Notes: generated by a model from the letters alone, not told the origin. DNA of 64,000 bases from Paenibacillus phoenicis (GCF_034718895.1 NZ_JAYERP010000001.1:2954501-3018500); one strand, 5' to 3'; shown: positions 10,509 to 19,948, counted from the stretch's first letter. A program made the numbers and translations.

Positions 10509-12806
10509 ATGACTTGGAAATTAACGAATTCGGACGTTTCACAGCCAGAGCTGTTGAATATGGAAAGTATCTTTGCGCTCGGCAACGGGTATTTGGGCGT
10601 GCGGGGCAACTTTGAAGAAGGCTACGGTAAGCAAATGACCAGCATCCGCGGCACTTACTTGAACGCATTTCACGATGTGATCGAAATTCCTTATGGCGAG
10701 AAGCTGTTTGCTTTTCCCGAAACGCAACAGAAGCTGGTGAACAACATCGATGCTCAAACGGTGCTGATCTATTTCGGCGAGGAGGATGAGCCTTTCCGTC
10801 TGGATCAAGGCAAGATTACGGAATTTCAGCGGACGTTGCATATGGATCAGGGATTTTCGGAGCGAAGAGTGCATTGGACGTCTCCAACCGGCAAAGAAGT
10901 GCGTCTGACCTTCCGCCGTCTCGTCTCCTTTACGCACCGTGAATTGTTTGCCATTCATATCAAGCTGGAGCCGATCAACTTTAGCGGCCCGGTCAAAATC
11001 GTCTCTACGCTAAACGGTAATGTCAAAAACTACACCAATCCCAATGATCCGCGGGTTGGAGCAGGCCATGCGGAACGGATGACCGTGGTGGAAACTGGAA
11101 CGCGAGGCGAATACGGCTACGTCGTGGACGAAACGATGGTTTCCAAAATGAAAGCCGCTTGCGTCACCCGCCATCAGTTAACTGCCGATGCAGAGATCGC
11201 GCTGGATACAAAGGACGGAGAAATAGTTTATACGGCAACCTTCGCTCTGAACGGCCCTGTTGAATTTACAAAATTCAACGTATATACGGACACTCTCCGC
11301 CATGGCGAAGGATTCCAGGAGCGGGCGTTTGATCTGCACGAGCGCTTGTCCGGCTTGTCCTTTGGCGATTTGCTCGCAGAGCAGACGGGGTATCTGAACG
11401 ATTATTGGAAATCGGCCGACGTCATCATTCAGAACGATGAGAAGCTGCAGGAAGGCATCCGCTTCAACCTGTTCCAGCTGCTGCAATCCGCCGGCCGGGA
11501 CAAGTACAGCAACATCGCCGCCAAAGGCTTAAGCGGAGAAGGTTATGAAGGCCATTATTTCTGGGACACGGAAATTTATATGTTCCCGGTCTTTTTGATG
11601 ACCCAGCCGGAGCTGGCCCGTCAGCTGCTCTTATACCGTTACTCCATCCTGGACGATGCCAGAGCAAGAGCGCGGGAAATGGGACATAGCAAAGGCGCGT
11701 TGTTCCCTTGGCGCACCATTTCAGGGACCGAATGCTCCTCGTTCTTCCCGTCGGGCACAGCACAATATCATATCAGCGCGGACATCGCCTACAGCTATGT
11801 CCAATACTACCTTGCCGCGCAGGATCGGGATTTCCTGCTGAACTACGGCGCGGAAGTGCTGATCGAAACGGCGCGGTTATGGGCTGAAATCGGGCATTAT
11901 TACAACGGTGCATTCCACATTGATGAAGTCACCGGGCCGGACGAATATACCTGCTGCGTGAACAACAACTACTATACCAACGCTATGGCCAAGCATAATT
12001 TGAAATGGGCGGCCAAAAGCTGCGCGATCCTGAAAGACTACGATGGAGCAGGCTACCAGGCGCTATGCGCGAAGCTTGGCGTTACGGACGACGAAATCGC
12101 CGCTTGGGAAGCGGCAGCTGCAGCGATGTTCCTGCCATATGATGAAGCTCTGGGCATCAACCCGCAGGATGATACGTTCCTGCGCAAGGCCGTTTGGGAT
12201 TTTGCCAATACGCCAAAAGAAAACTATCCGCTGTTGCTGCACTACCATCCGCTGACCCTTTACCGGTACCAGGTGTGCAAACAGGCGGACACCGTGCTGG
12301 CCCATTTCCTGCTGGAGGACGAGCAGTCCCTGGAGACGATCCGCCGTTCCTACGATTATTACGAACGGATCACGACCCATGACTCCTCCTTGTCCTCTTG
12401 TATCTTCAGCATTATGGCGGCCAAGATCGGCAATCTGGACAAAGCGTACGAGTATTTCATCGAAACGGCGCGGCTGGATCTGGACAACACGCATGGCAAT
12501 ACGAAAGATGGTCTGCATTTGGCAAACATGGGCGGCACTTGGATGTCGATCGTGTACGGCTTCGCCGGCATGCGGCTGAAAGAAAGCGGCCTGTCTCTTG
12601 CCCCAGCGATCCCGCGGGATTGGGAGCAATACGCCTTCCGCCTGACGTTCCGCGGCCGTCTGATTTCCGTGCGTATCGAGAAAGGAGACGTCACCCTGGA
12701 GCTGACCGAAGGCGACGCCATCGACATTCAATTGTACGGAGAAACCGTGACATTGCAGCCGGATCGCGCTGTTTCGCGTCCTCTGGCAAACCTTGAACTA
12801 CATTGA
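10509..12806 (+). CDS. GH65 disaccharide phosphorylase (maltose phosphorylase-like)
   Basis: 765-residue cytosolic enzyme with the GH65 plan: N-terminal beta-sandwich (1-260), (alpha/alpha)6 barrel (about 310-680) and small C-terminal sheet. The general-acid Glu is in the block HIDEVTGPDEY followed by VNNNYYTN; phosphate-site residues are expected near THDSSLS and the later HGNTKDGLHLANMGG. AGGAGGG lies 10 nt before the ATG. It would cleave an alpha-glucose disaccharide with phosphate to glucose and beta-glucose-1-phosphate, which the next gene isomerises. Maltose is the likeliest substrate given the locus; kojibiose, nigerose or trehalose specificity is not excluded. Confidence 0.9.
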   Translation: MTWKLTNSDVSQPELLNMESIFALGNGYLGVRGNFEEGYGKQMTSIRGTYLNAFHDVIEIPYGEKLFAFPETQQKLVNNIDAQTVLIYFGEEDEPFRLDQGKITEFQRTLHMDQGFSERRVHWTSPTGKEVRLTFRRLVSFTHRELFAIHIKLEPINFSGPVKIVSTLNGNVKNYTNPNDPRVGAGHAERMTVVETGTRGEYGYVVDETMVSKMKAACVTRHQLTADAEIALDTKDGEIVYTATFALNGPVEFTKFNVYTDTLRHGEGFQERAFDLHERLSGLSFGDLLAEQTGYLNDYWKSADVIIQNDEKLQEGIRFNLFQLLQSAGRDKYSNIAAKGLSGEGYEGHYFWDTEIYMFPVFLMTQPELARQLLLYRYSILDDARARAREMGHSKGALFPWRTISGTECSSFFPSGTAQYHISADIAYSYVQYYLAAQDRDFLLNYGAEVLIETARLWAEIGHYYNGAFHIDEVTGPDEYTCCVNNNYYTNAMAKHNLKWAAKSCAILKDYDGAGYQALCAKLGVTDDEIAAWEAAAAAMFLPYDEALGINPQDDTFLRKAVWDFANTPKENYPLLLHYHPLTLYRYQVCKQADTVLAHFLLEDEQSLETIRRSYDYYERITTHDSSLSSCIFSIMAAKIGNLDKAYEYFIETARLDLDNTHGNTKDGLHLANMGGTWMSIVYGFAGMRLKESGLSLAPAIPRDWEQYAFRLTFRGRLISVRIEKGDVTLELTEGDAIDIQLYGETVTLQPDRAVSRPLANLELH

Positions 12807-12821
12807 GAAGGAGCGGTTAGG

Positions 12822-13508
12822 ATGGATAACAACCAAACGAAATCTTTACAAGCAGTGATCTTTGATTTGGACGGGGTCATTACGGACACCGCCGAATATC
12901 ATTACCAAGCGTGGAAAGCCATTGCCGAAGAATTGAACATTCCCTTTACACGCGAGTTTAATGAAAATCTGAAGGGCGTATCCCGCCTCGATTCTTTAAA
13001 GCTGCTGCTCAGCCAAACGACCACCCCCGTTCATTACAGCGAAGCGGAGATGAATGAGCTGGCAGCGCGCAAGAACAACCTTTACGTCAAGTTGATCGAG
13101 AAAATTACGCCAGCCGACCTGTTGCCGGGAATCTCCGGGTTTCTAACGGAGCTGCGGGAAGCCGGGATCAAGACCGGGATCGCTTCCGCCAGCAAAAACG
13201 CCCAAACCGTCCTTGACGGTCTGGGCGTGACAAGCTGGTTTGATGTGATTGTGGACGTGACCCGCTTAAAGAACAATAAGCCGGATCCGGAGATTTTCCT
13301 GACCGCGGCGGCCCAACTCGGAGTAGAGCCGGCGGCCTGCATCGGCGTGGAAGACGCCGTTTCCGGAGTCGACGCGATCAAAGCCGCGGGCATGTTCGCC
13401 GTCGCCATCGGCGCAGCGGAGCAGTTCCCGAAAGCCGACATCGTGCTGCCCAGCACCGCCAAGCTCAGTTTGCGGGATCTGATGGAGCATTTTGCGGTAA
13501 AAGCGTAG
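12822..13508 (+). CDS. pgmB: Beta-phosphoglucomutase
   Basis: 228-residue HAD-superfamily enzyme that converts beta-glucose-1-phosphate to glucose-6-phosphate. Motif I is FDLDGVITDTAEYHYQAW (Asp nucleophile and Asp acid/base), motif II GIASASKN, motif III Lys in NNKPDPEIF and motif IV VEDAVSGVDAIKAAGM. The helical cap lies between about residues 20 and 90. It starts 15 nt after the GH65 stop with an AAGGAG site, so the pair forms a phosphorolytic operon that saves ATP relative to hydrolysis. Confidence 0.96.
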   Translation: MDNNQTKSLQAVIFDLDGVITDTAEYHYQAWKAIAEELNIPFTREFNENLKGVSRLDSLKLLLSQTTTPVHYSEAEMNELAARKNNLYVKLIEKITPADLLPGISGFLTELREAGIKTGIASASKNAQTVLDGLGVTSWFDVIVDVTRLKNNKPDPEIFLTAAAQLGVEPAACIGVEDAVSGVDAIKAAGMFAVAIGAAEQFPKADIVLPSTAKLSLRDLMEHFAVKA

Positions 13509-13516
13509 AGCAGCTT

Positions 13517-14467
13517 CTACTCCCCCGGCCATCGCAAGGTTTCCCCGTGATGCAGCAGCCGGATCGTATCCTCAGAGAAGCCAAGGCGGATCCGTTCCTT
13601 CTCCAGACGGTCAAGCGCCTCCCGCGCGGTATCATCGGCCAGCCGGAAGGTGCCGTAATGCATCGGAATCATGAGCTTCGCCTTGACATCAACGAACGCT
13701 TGCAGCGCCTCCTCCGGCGTGGTATGCTGGCTCGTCATGAACCATTCCGGCTCATAAGCGCCGATCGGCAGGAGCGCCACATCGATCTGAAAGCGCCTGC
13801 CGATTTCGGCAAACCCGCGGAAATATCCGCTGTCTCCGGCAAAATAGATGACCGGCGGTTTCTTCTCCACCTTGCTTGGCACCGGCTCCAGGACGTAGCC
13901 GCCCCAATGCGACGTATTCGTATCAAATGGCGTGCGGCGCGTCCAGTGCTGGGTGGGGACAAAGGAGATGTCGACCTCCCCAATGCGTACGCGCTCCCAC
14001 CAGCTCATCTCATGGACGTTATAGAACCCTTTCCGCCACATCTTCCGCCCAAGGCCGACAGGGACAATGATCGTGGTGTCCTTGCTATAAATCCGGCGGA
14101 TCGAAGCAAAATGCATATGATCATAATGGGAATGAGAGATCAGGATCACGTCGATGGGCGGCAGTTGATGAATGGGGATCCCCGGCTCGGTAAGCCGACG
14201 TTGAAATCCCATCCGCATGGCCCAGACGGGATCGGTAACGATATTAAGACCTTGATATTGGATCAGGAACGTAGAATGGCCGATCCACGTAATCGTGCTC
14301 TCTTCACGGTTCGCCTGCAAATAATCGAGTTCCGGCGGCTTATTGGGAATCACGAAGGAATAATCCTTCTTTTTGCTGCGCCGTTCTTCCCGCAGCTGCT
14401 TAAATTGCTTTAACGTTTTGTCGGTGCTCACGTTATCGAGGTTATTGTAGCGCATTCTTCTTGGCAT
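13517..14467 (-). CDS. MBL-fold metal-dependent hydrolase (NAPE-PLD/UlaG-like)
   Basis: 316 residues from the ATG at 14467 (MPRRMRYNN...), chosen because GGAG and GAGAGGAG precede it; an ATG at 14491 adds 8 residues without better signal. The metallo-beta-lactamase fold shows ITWIGHSTFLI, the metal motif HSHYDH, a distal His in TQHWTRR and Asp in YFAGDSGYF, and a last His in IPMHYGTF. This set resembles the N-acyl-phosphatidylethanolamine phospholipase D-like branch. Cytosolic, substrate unknown. It converges on pgmB with only 8 bp between stops and no clear terminator. Confidence 0.85.
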   Translation of the reverse strand: MPRRMRYNNLDNVSTDKTLKQFKQLREERRSKKKDYSFVIPNKPPELDYLQANREESTITWIGHSTFLIQYQGLNIVTDPVWAMRMGFQRRLTEPGIPIHQLPPIDVILISHSHYDHMHFASIRRIYSKDTTIIVPVGLGRKMWRKGFYNVHEMSWWERVRIGEVDISFVPTQHWTRRTPFDTNTSHWGGYVLEPVPSKVEKKPPVIYFAGDSGYFRGFAEIGRRFQIDVALLPIGAYEPEWFMTSQHTTPEEALQAFVDVKAKLMIPMHYGTFRLADDTAREALDRLEKERIRLGFSEDTIRLLHHGETLRWPGE

Positions 14468-14530
14468 CGCTCCAGTGACTCCTCTCCGCATTTCTTTCGC
14501 TCTCTCTGGTATAAACCCAAATTTCCCGGG

Positions 14531-14632
14531 TCAATCGGCCCGATCCTTATACTTCCAGGCATAGAGAAATAAGAACAGGACCGCCCCGGCTACCACCAAC
14601 TCCGGAGCTACCATCATCATAAACCACTCCAT
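14531..14632 (-). CDS. cydS: CydS-like small subunit of cytochrome bd oxidase
   Basis: A 33-codon gene 5 nt after the cydB stop, too short for routine gene calling. The product begins MEWFMMMVAPELVVAG and has one transmembrane helix (about residues 6-27) with a charged tail (WKYKDRAD). CydS of Geobacillus-type bd oxidase is also about 33 residues, has one helix and an AP pair near the start; length, position and topology all match. AAAGGG lies 8 nt before the ATG and overlaps the cydB end. A start at codon 5 is possible. It probably stabilises the haem-b595 region of CydA. Confidence 0.75.
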   Translation of the reverse strand: MEWFMMMVAPELVVAGAVLFLFLYAWKYKDRAD

Positions 14633-14637
14633 CCCCT

Positions 14638-15669
14638 TCACCCTTTCCCCGGCGAATTGCCTCTTACATATTTGGCGTCAAACAAAAACAACCGCATCAG
14701 CAAGAACAAGGAAGGAATGAGAATACACAATCCTGCAACGAAAGCGGTGATTAAGGCGACGGCCATCGTCTCGTTGGTGAAGCTCTCGTAGATACTCACC
14801 TGCTTATAGAGAATATAGGGAAGGTGGCTGCGGCCATATCCGTACCAAGCAAACGCGAACTGCAGCATGACCAGCAGGAACGACCAGCCTAGCCGCCGCT
14901 TTTTCCACATCAAGATGACGGCCCCCAGGTAACAAATCAAAGAGGCGATAAACATCCACGCTACCTCCAACATATGTGCGAAATGCTCCGGATTTTGCCG
15001 ATGGATCTGAAAAAAGGCGAACACACAGGCGAGAATCGTCGGCCCGCTCCACAGCAGCGCATACCCGCGCAGGACTCCGAAAGCCCGCTGATCCCCCGCT
15101 TTATCCGCGTAATACGCCAGAAACATCGCCGAAATGTACAGCACAGACACCAGTGCCAGCAGGATCACCGACCAGGTATACGGATTGCCAAAGAAGGCTG
15201 CCCAATCCAAGACAACCTTCCCGTCGCGCTCGCCAATGATACCGCCCTCCGAAATAGCTAAGATCGTCGAAAGGGCCGCCGGAATCAGCAGACCCGTTGC
15301 CCCGTAGACCGCCATATACGTTTTATTGTTCGCTTTACTTGCGCCATAGGTATTGTAAGCGTAATAAGCGCCCCGCAAGGCGAGCAGCACGGTAACCAGA
15401 CTGCCGGGAATCAGCAGCGCCGTGCCGTAATAATAAGCGGAATCCGGGAAGAACCCGACCAAACCAACGACGAAAAAGATTAAAAACACGTTGGTCACTT
15501 CCCACACCGGGGATAAGTACCGCTGAATAATGTCGTGGACTTTGTTTTCATGGCCGGTTATCACGCTGTAATAGCTGAAAAATCCGGCACCAAAGTCAAC
15601 GGAAGCGACGATTAAATAGCCAAACAGGAACGTCCACAACACCGTAATGCCGACCAGCTCATAGCTCAT
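14638..15669 (-). CDS. cydB: Cytochrome bd ubiquinol oxidase subunit II
   Basis: 343-residue membrane protein with about eight to nine predicted helices, typical for CydB. Early landmarks are LFGYLIVASVDFGAGFFSYYS and the later LLIPGSLVTVLLALRGAYYAYN. It overlaps cydA by 4 nt (ATGA). Together with CydA it forms the quinol oxidase that reduces oxygen at low oxygen tension without pumping protons. The sequence style is that of the YthB/CIO group rather than the E. coli type. Confidence 0.94.
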   Translation of the reverse strand: MSYELVGITVLWTFLFGYLIVASVDFGAGFFSYYSVITGHENKVHDIIQRYLSPVWEVTNVFLIFFVVGLVGFFPDSAYYYGTALLIPGSLVTVLLALRGAYYAYNTYGASKANNKTYMAVYGATGLLIPAALSTILAISEGGIIGERDGKVVLDWAAFFGNPYTWSVILLALVSVLYISAMFLAYYADKAGDQRAFGVLRGYALLWSGPTILACVFAFFQIHRQNPEHFAHMLEVAWMFIASLICYLGAVILMWKKRRLGWSFLLVMLQFAFAWYGYGRSHLPYILYKQVSIYESFTNETMAVALITAFVAGLCILIPSLFLLMRLFLFDAKYVRGNSPGKG

Positions 15670-17015
15670 TGTGCGTCTCCTCCCTCAAGCCCGGCTTGCC
15701 GCAGCTCGGTGAGCACATCCTTGTTGCGGAACATCCGGGATAATACGTAAACGCAGGAAAGGCACAGGACCAGATACAGCACGGCGAACATCAGCAGCAT
15801 CGGGCCAACGCTTTCCGAGGTGGTAGCGGCTTCCCCCACCTTCATATAGCCCCGGATGATCCACGGTTGACGGCCAAACTCAGCGAACATCCAGCCCAGC
15901 TCGATGGCGACCATCGCCAGTGGCCCCAGCGCCAAAATGCCGATCAGCAGCCAGACCGGAACCTTCGTCTTGCCGCCGGGCAAGTAGCGCCGCAGCAAAT
16001 ACAGGAACGGAATCAGGACGAGCAGCGCCCCGATCGTCACCTTGAGATCAAACATATAATGAATCAGCAACGGCGGACGCTCATCTACAGGGAACTCCTC
16101 TAACCCGATGACCCGGGTATTGGGCGAATTACCGGCAAGGATGCTAAGCGCATACGGGATTTTCAGCGCGTATTTGACGTTCCCGGCCTCATCCAGTACG
16201 CCGCCGTATATCAACGGTGCCCGTTCCATCGTTTCAAAATGCCATTCCGCCGCCGCCAGCTTCTCCGGTTGATACTTGGCCAGAAACTTGCCGGAGAAAT
16301 CCCCAATCACCGCCGTCGCCAGGGCAAACACGAAGGAGGAGATGACCGTCAGTTTCAGCGCCTTTTTGAAATAGACGTGATCCCGGCCGCGCAGCAGGCT
16401 GAAAGCCGCGATGCCCGCCAAAATTCCCGCACTGGCCGTATACGAGGAAGCCAGGACATGGGACACCTTGGTTGGCGTTGCCGGATTAAACATCGCCACC
16501 AGCGGACGGAAGTCTGCGATCACCCCGTTTTTGAGCGTGAATCCCTGCGGTGTGTTCATGAAGGCGTTCAGCGTGGTAATGAAGAAGGCGGAAGCGGAAG
16601 AGCCGATGGCGACCGGAATCAGCAGGAGCAGGTGCAGCCCCTTATTTTTGAATCGATCCCACGTATAAAGGTAAATCCCCAGAAAAATCGCCTCCACAAA
16701 AAAGGCGAAGGTCTCCATAAACAGCGGCAACGCAATCGCCTGTCCGGCGACGCGCATAAAGGTGGGCCAGAGCAGGCTGAGCTGCAAGCCGATGGACGTC
16801 CCGGTCACGACCCCAATTGCCACAGAAATGACGAAGCCGCGAGCCCAGCGGCGAGCCAGCATCGTATAATGCGGATCGTTCGCGCGAATGCCCCGCCACT
16901 CCGCCAGCGCGATCATCAGCGGCACGCCAACGCCAATCGACGCAAAGATGATATGTACGAACAAGGTCAGCCCGGTAAGCATCCGGCTTAAAGTGACCGA
17001 GTCAAGATTTGCCAT
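15666..17015 (-). CDS. cydA: Cytochrome bd ubiquinol oxidase subunit I
   Basis: 449-residue subunit with haem ligands recognisable as His in LFVHIIFASIG, His in KVSHVLASSYTASAGI and a Met late in the chain. The segment GWMFAEFGRQPWIIRGYMK is the conserved haem b595/d and quinol region. The Q-loop is short, as in cyanide-insensitive-type (CIO/YthA) oxidases. AAGGAG lies 9 nt before the ATG. It is co-transcribed with a 36-codon gene upstream and cydB and cydS downstream. Confidence 0.95.
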   Translation of the reverse strand: MANLDSVTLSRMLTGLTLFVHIIFASIGVGVPLMIALAEWRGIRANDPHYTMLARRWARGFVISVAIGVVTGTSIGLQLSLLWPTFMRVAGQAIALPLFMETFAFFVEAIFLGIYLYTWDRFKNKGLHLLLLIPVAIGSSASAFFITTLNAFMNTPQGFTLKNGVIADFRPLVAMFNPATPTKVSHVLASSYTASAGILAGIAAFSLLRGRDHVYFKKALKLTVISSFVFALATAVIGDFSGKFLAKYQPEKLAAAEWHFETMERAPLIYGGVLDEAGNVKYALKIPYALSILAGNSPNTRVIGLEEFPVDERPPLLIHYMFDLKVTIGALLVLIPFLYLLRRYLPGGKTKVPVWLLIGILALGPLAMVAIELGWMFAEFGRQPWIIRGYMKVGEAATTSESVGPMLLMFAVLYLVLCLSCVYVLSRMFRNKDVLTELRQAGLEGGDAQ

Positions 17016-17028
17016 AACTCAAGCTCCT

Positions 17029-17139
17029 TCAGGAGAAGTAATGGAGGAAACGAATCAAGCTTTTGATGAAGGCATACAGCATGATCACGGCTACGATGAG
17101 ACATACGATCGCCAGGGTTCGCTCTTGTTTTCGGAACAT
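17029..17139 (-). CDS. Small single-helix membrane protein upstream of cydA
   Basis: 36 codons starting MFRKQERTL with one hydrophobic helix (LAIVCLIVAVIMLYAFI) and a basic/aromatic end (KSLIRFLHYFS). AAGGAGG lies 7 nt before the ATG. It is 13 nt upstream of cydA in the same direction, so it is probably part of the oxidase operon. I do not recognise the family; it could be an assembly or accessory peptide. Confidence 0.6.
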   Translation of the reverse strand: MFRKQERTLAIVCLIVAVIMLYAFIKSLIRFLHYFS

Positions 17140-17198
17140 GCCTTCGCCTCCTTGCCCATTTAGTGTGTCGCGGATGTTCCTTTTTATTCCTATGAGGG

Positions 17199-17227
17199 TT
17201 GGGCAATAGGCCGCATTGAGGTACAAT
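17199..17227 (+). promoter_or_regulatory. Candidate sigma-A promoter for the CvfC-like gene
   Basis: TTGGGC at 17199-17204, 17-bp spacer, TACAAT at 17222-17227, about 70 bp before the start codon. Confidence 0.5.
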
Positions 17228-17300
17228 AGACAAGAAAAGTTTAAAATTAAACCAATCTGGGATTAAAGGCCTCATCTATAGAAAGGAGCCGTGATGATCA

Positions 17301-18446
17301 ATGAAGATCGTCTTTATCGAACCGACCCCCAGTCCAAATACGATGAAGCTGCATTTGGATGAAAGCTTGGAGCCGGGGATTCGGAAAACATATACGCTGA
17401 ACAACGAACGCTCTGCCCCCGCTTGGATTCGCGGATTGCTGCAGATCCCCGGGGTCAAAAGCGTGTTCCACACCGCTGATTTTGTTGCCTTGGATCGGAA
17501 AGGGAACGCTGATTGGGCGGCAATTTTGTCCGAAGTGCAGAAGCAATTTGGACAGGAAGGCGTGGAGTCGGCCTGGACCCCGGAGAGCGGGGAAGCCTCA
17601 GGATACGGGGAGGCGCAGGTCTTTGTGCAGTTCTTCCGCGGCATCCCGATGCAAATTCGGGTGAAGGCGGGGAACCAAGAGGAACGGATTTCGTTGTCCG
17701 AGCGATTCGTGAACGCCGTCACCGAGGTGGCCAGCGCCACGCTGATCAAGGAGCGCAAGCTCGTCGATTACGGCGTGCGCTACGGCGAGCTGCCTGACAT
17801 CGCCCGCGAGATCGAGCAGGAGCTGGAGGCGGCGTATCCGCCGGAGCGGCTGAAAGGCATCGTCGAGCAAGCGATCGCCCACGGCCGCAGCGAGACGGAG
17901 TTCGTCGAGCAGCGGCGCGCGCTTAGCCTGGACGAAATCCGCGAGCGGATGAAGGACCCGGATTGGCGCGTGCGCTACGCCGCGCTGGAGTCGCTGCAGC
18001 AGCCAAGCGCAGAGGCGCTGCCGCTGCTGGCGGAGGCGCTGCGCGACCCGCAAATGCAGCTCCGCCGGCTCGCCGTCGTTTACCTCGGCGACCTGCGGAC
18101 GCCGGAGGCGATGGAGCTGCTGTACGAGGCGCTGCGCGATGCTTCCGCCGCCGTGCGGCGCACCGCCGGCGATACGCTGTCCGACATCGGCGATCCGGCG
18201 GCCACGGGGCCGATGATCGCGGCGCTATCGGACAGCAGCAAGCTGGTCCGTTGGCGCGCGGCCCGCTTCCTCTACGAGGTCGGCACGGATGATGCCTTAG
18301 AGGCGCTGCGCGCAGCGGTAGACGACCCTGAGTTTGAGGTGGGTCTGCAAGCGCGCATGGCCGTCGAGCGGATCGAGTCCGGCGAGCAAGCCGCCGGAAC
18401 GGTCTGGCAGCAAATGGCCGGCCGCGAGCGTGGGGGCAACAAGTAA
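17301..18446 (+). CDS. Conserved virulence factor C (CvfC/YpgR)-like protein, Nfu-N plus HEAT repeats
   Basis: 381 residues. The N-terminus (1-80, IEPTPSPNTMKLHLD ... IPGVKSVFHTADFVALDRKG) is an Nfu/NifU N-terminal-like domain. A middle segment (about 90-200) is uncharacterised, and residues 205-370 form HEAT/PBS-lyase-type repeats (WRVRYAALESL, MQLRRLAVVYLGDL, AAVRRTAGDTLSDIGD, LVRWRAARFLYEVG). This is the layout of the Staphylococcus CvfC and Bacillus YpgR family; molecular role is unsettled. Cytosolic. Base composition rises strongly in the HEAT region (many GCG codons). The ribosome site AAGGAG is rather far, 12 nt from the ATG. Confidence 0.85.
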   Translation: MKIVFIEPTPSPNTMKLHLDESLEPGIRKTYTLNNERSAPAWIRGLLQIPGVKSVFHTADFVALDRKGNADWAAILSEVQKQFGQEGVESAWTPESGEASGYGEAQVFVQFFRGIPMQIRVKAGNQEERISLSERFVNAVTEVASATLIKERKLVDYGVRYGELPDIAREIEQELEAAYPPERLKGIVEQAIAHGRSETEFVEQRRALSLDEIRERMKDPDWRVRYAALESLQQPSAEALPLLAEALRDPQMQLRRLAVVYLGDLRTPEAMELLYEALRDASAAVRRTAGDTLSDIGDPAATGPMIAALSDSSKLVRWRAARFLYEVGTDDALEALRAAVDDPEFEVGLQARMAVERIESGEQAAGTVWQQMAGRERGGNK

Positions 18447-18449
18447 ACA

Positions 18450-18508
18450 AAAACGAGCAAGGGTCACCTGACATGAGGTGTCGGTGATCCTTGCTCGTTT
18501 ATTTTTTT
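18450..18508. terminator. Bidirectional intrinsic terminator
   Basis: Long stem with arms around AACGAGCAAGG at 18452-18462 and CCTTGCTCGTTT at 18489-18500, followed by a T-rich run on the plus strand and AAAC/TTTG on the other. It ends the CvfC-like gene and the converging transglutaminase gene. Confidence 0.85.
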
Positions 18509-18513
18509 CATCC

Positions 18514-19647
18514 TTATTCCCAATGAATCTCAACCCGCAAATCATCCGTTCCCTCCAAAGGCTGCATCAGGTAACGGATATTTCGGATGCCCAGGTTGTA
18601 CAGCCCGGTCAAGTCCTCCAGCAACTGCTCATCCGAACCGGCGTAACGCACGGTCACCGTGGCTTTTCCGGCCTTCATGCCGGACTTGACCCGTTCTGCC
18701 AGTCCTTTGGCGGTGGACACTGCCGCGTCGGCGTCGTATAAGTCGTACCCCAGCGCAGTCTTCAGCGCAAGATAGGTTTGCTTCTTCTCCCCGCCTGCCT
18801 CAATTAGCGCCTGCAGGGTTTTGATATAAGGTACGGACGCCCGAGGATAATCGGCCGCTTTCCAGATATGATCCTGCCTCATCTGCTCATCGGTTCGCAA
18901 GTAATACGTATAATTGACCCGCTTGGGCACATCAGGGACCGGGTCGTCCCAGGTCGTGTCCAGATGGTACCAGCGGTTGTCGAGACGCACGAGGTTCCAC
19001 GCATGCAGCTGGCCTCCCGCCGTCCCTTCCACTAAACGGTTCTCAATCCCGGCTTCCTTCAGCAACTCGTAAGTCAGCAAGGCGTAGCCTTGACATACCG
19101 CTTCGCCAGTTTTGAGCCCTTCATAAGCGGTATATTTTTGCAGATCGGTATCGTACTTCAGGTTCAACACGACATAATCGTGAATCGCTTTGATTTTCTG
19201 ATGGTTGTTCATGCCCGGTTGGATCAGCTGCTTGAGGATGTTCTTCACGCTTTGGCGGACGTAAGCGGTCTGCTCAGCCGTTTCGCGGTAATGAACCTGC
19301 AGCGTGATCTTGGCCGATCCCGTTGTGCCTCGCCAGGAGTAGACGTAACGATCCACGATATATTTCGTATACGGATCGGCTTCCAGCGCATCGTGCACCG
19401 CTTGCTTCAGCTGATTCTCCAAATTTTTGGTCGACCCCTTATATTTCAAGGTAATCGTCGTGTTCCGCGCCTCCATCCCTTGCGCCAGCTTAGCCTGCAG
19501 TTGCTTGGCGGTCGTGACCGTCGCCGGCTCCGCCGCCGCTTGAACCGGGACGGCAATCCCTCCAAGTGGTTCGGTACTCAGCAGTAAACCGCCGATCACC
19601 CCGGTTATGAGCCAACCTGTTGAAAGTCTCCCGATTTTCTTTCCCAT
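18514..19647 (-). CDS. Secreted transglutaminase-like (TGc domain) protein
   Basis: 377 residues with a signal peptide (about 1-38, cleavage near VQAAAE). The transglutaminase-like domain at about 170-245 keeps the Cys-His-Asp triad: Cys in GEAVCQGYALL, His in GQLHAWNLV and Asp in YHLDTTWDDP. The regions before and after look like a repeated DUF-type module (ITLKYKG... and VTVRYAGSDEQL...). It probably acts outside the membrane as a cysteine peptidase or crosslinking enzyme of the cell wall; substrate unknown. GAGGGAAG precedes the ATG. Confidence 0.88.
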   Translation of the reverse strand: MGKKIGRLSTGWLITGVIGGLLLSTEPLGGIAVPVQAAAEPATVTTAKQLQAKLAQGMEARNTTITLKYKGSTKNLENQLKQAVHDALEADPYTKYIVDRYVYSWRGTTGSAKITLQVHYRETAEQTAYVRQSVKNILKQLIQPGMNNHQKIKAIHDYVVLNLKYDTDLQKYTAYEGLKTGEAVCQGYALLTYELLKEAGIENRLVEGTAGGQLHAWNLVRLDNRWYHLDTTWDDPVPDVPKRVNYTYYLRTDEQMRQDHIWKAADYPRASVPYIKTLQALIEAGGEKKQTYLALKTALGYDLYDADAAVSTAKGLAERVKSGMKAGKATVTVRYAGSDEQLLEDLTGLYNLGIRNIRYLMQPLEGTDDLRVEIHWE

Positions 19648-19948
19648 CTGGCTTCCCTCACCTTCCGGTCAAGCTGCATAAACGATTTCTTCTGCCAATC
19701 TTTCGATCAAGCCCATTGTAACACAGCCTCTCCTGCAAAAGCTTACTAGTTTTGTCGAACGCAAAACAGGATTTGGACAGCCCCCGTAAGGCGGTTCCTT
19801 CGAGATCTCACGAAAATCTGTTTCCTAAAATTCACAATCAGCTTCTACAAATGAAAGCAGGGCTTATGTATAATAAAAAATATAAAAAAATGTGATAAAT
19901 GTCATTGCGTGAATTTTCAGACTTCCATAGGAATGGAGAATCGATTGG
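19648..19948. other. Intergenic gap, nothing identified
   Basis: About 300 bp between divergent genes. A TATAAT lies at about 19869-19874 in an AT-rich stretch before the next plus-strand gene, but no convincing -35 was found. Confidence 0.4.
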
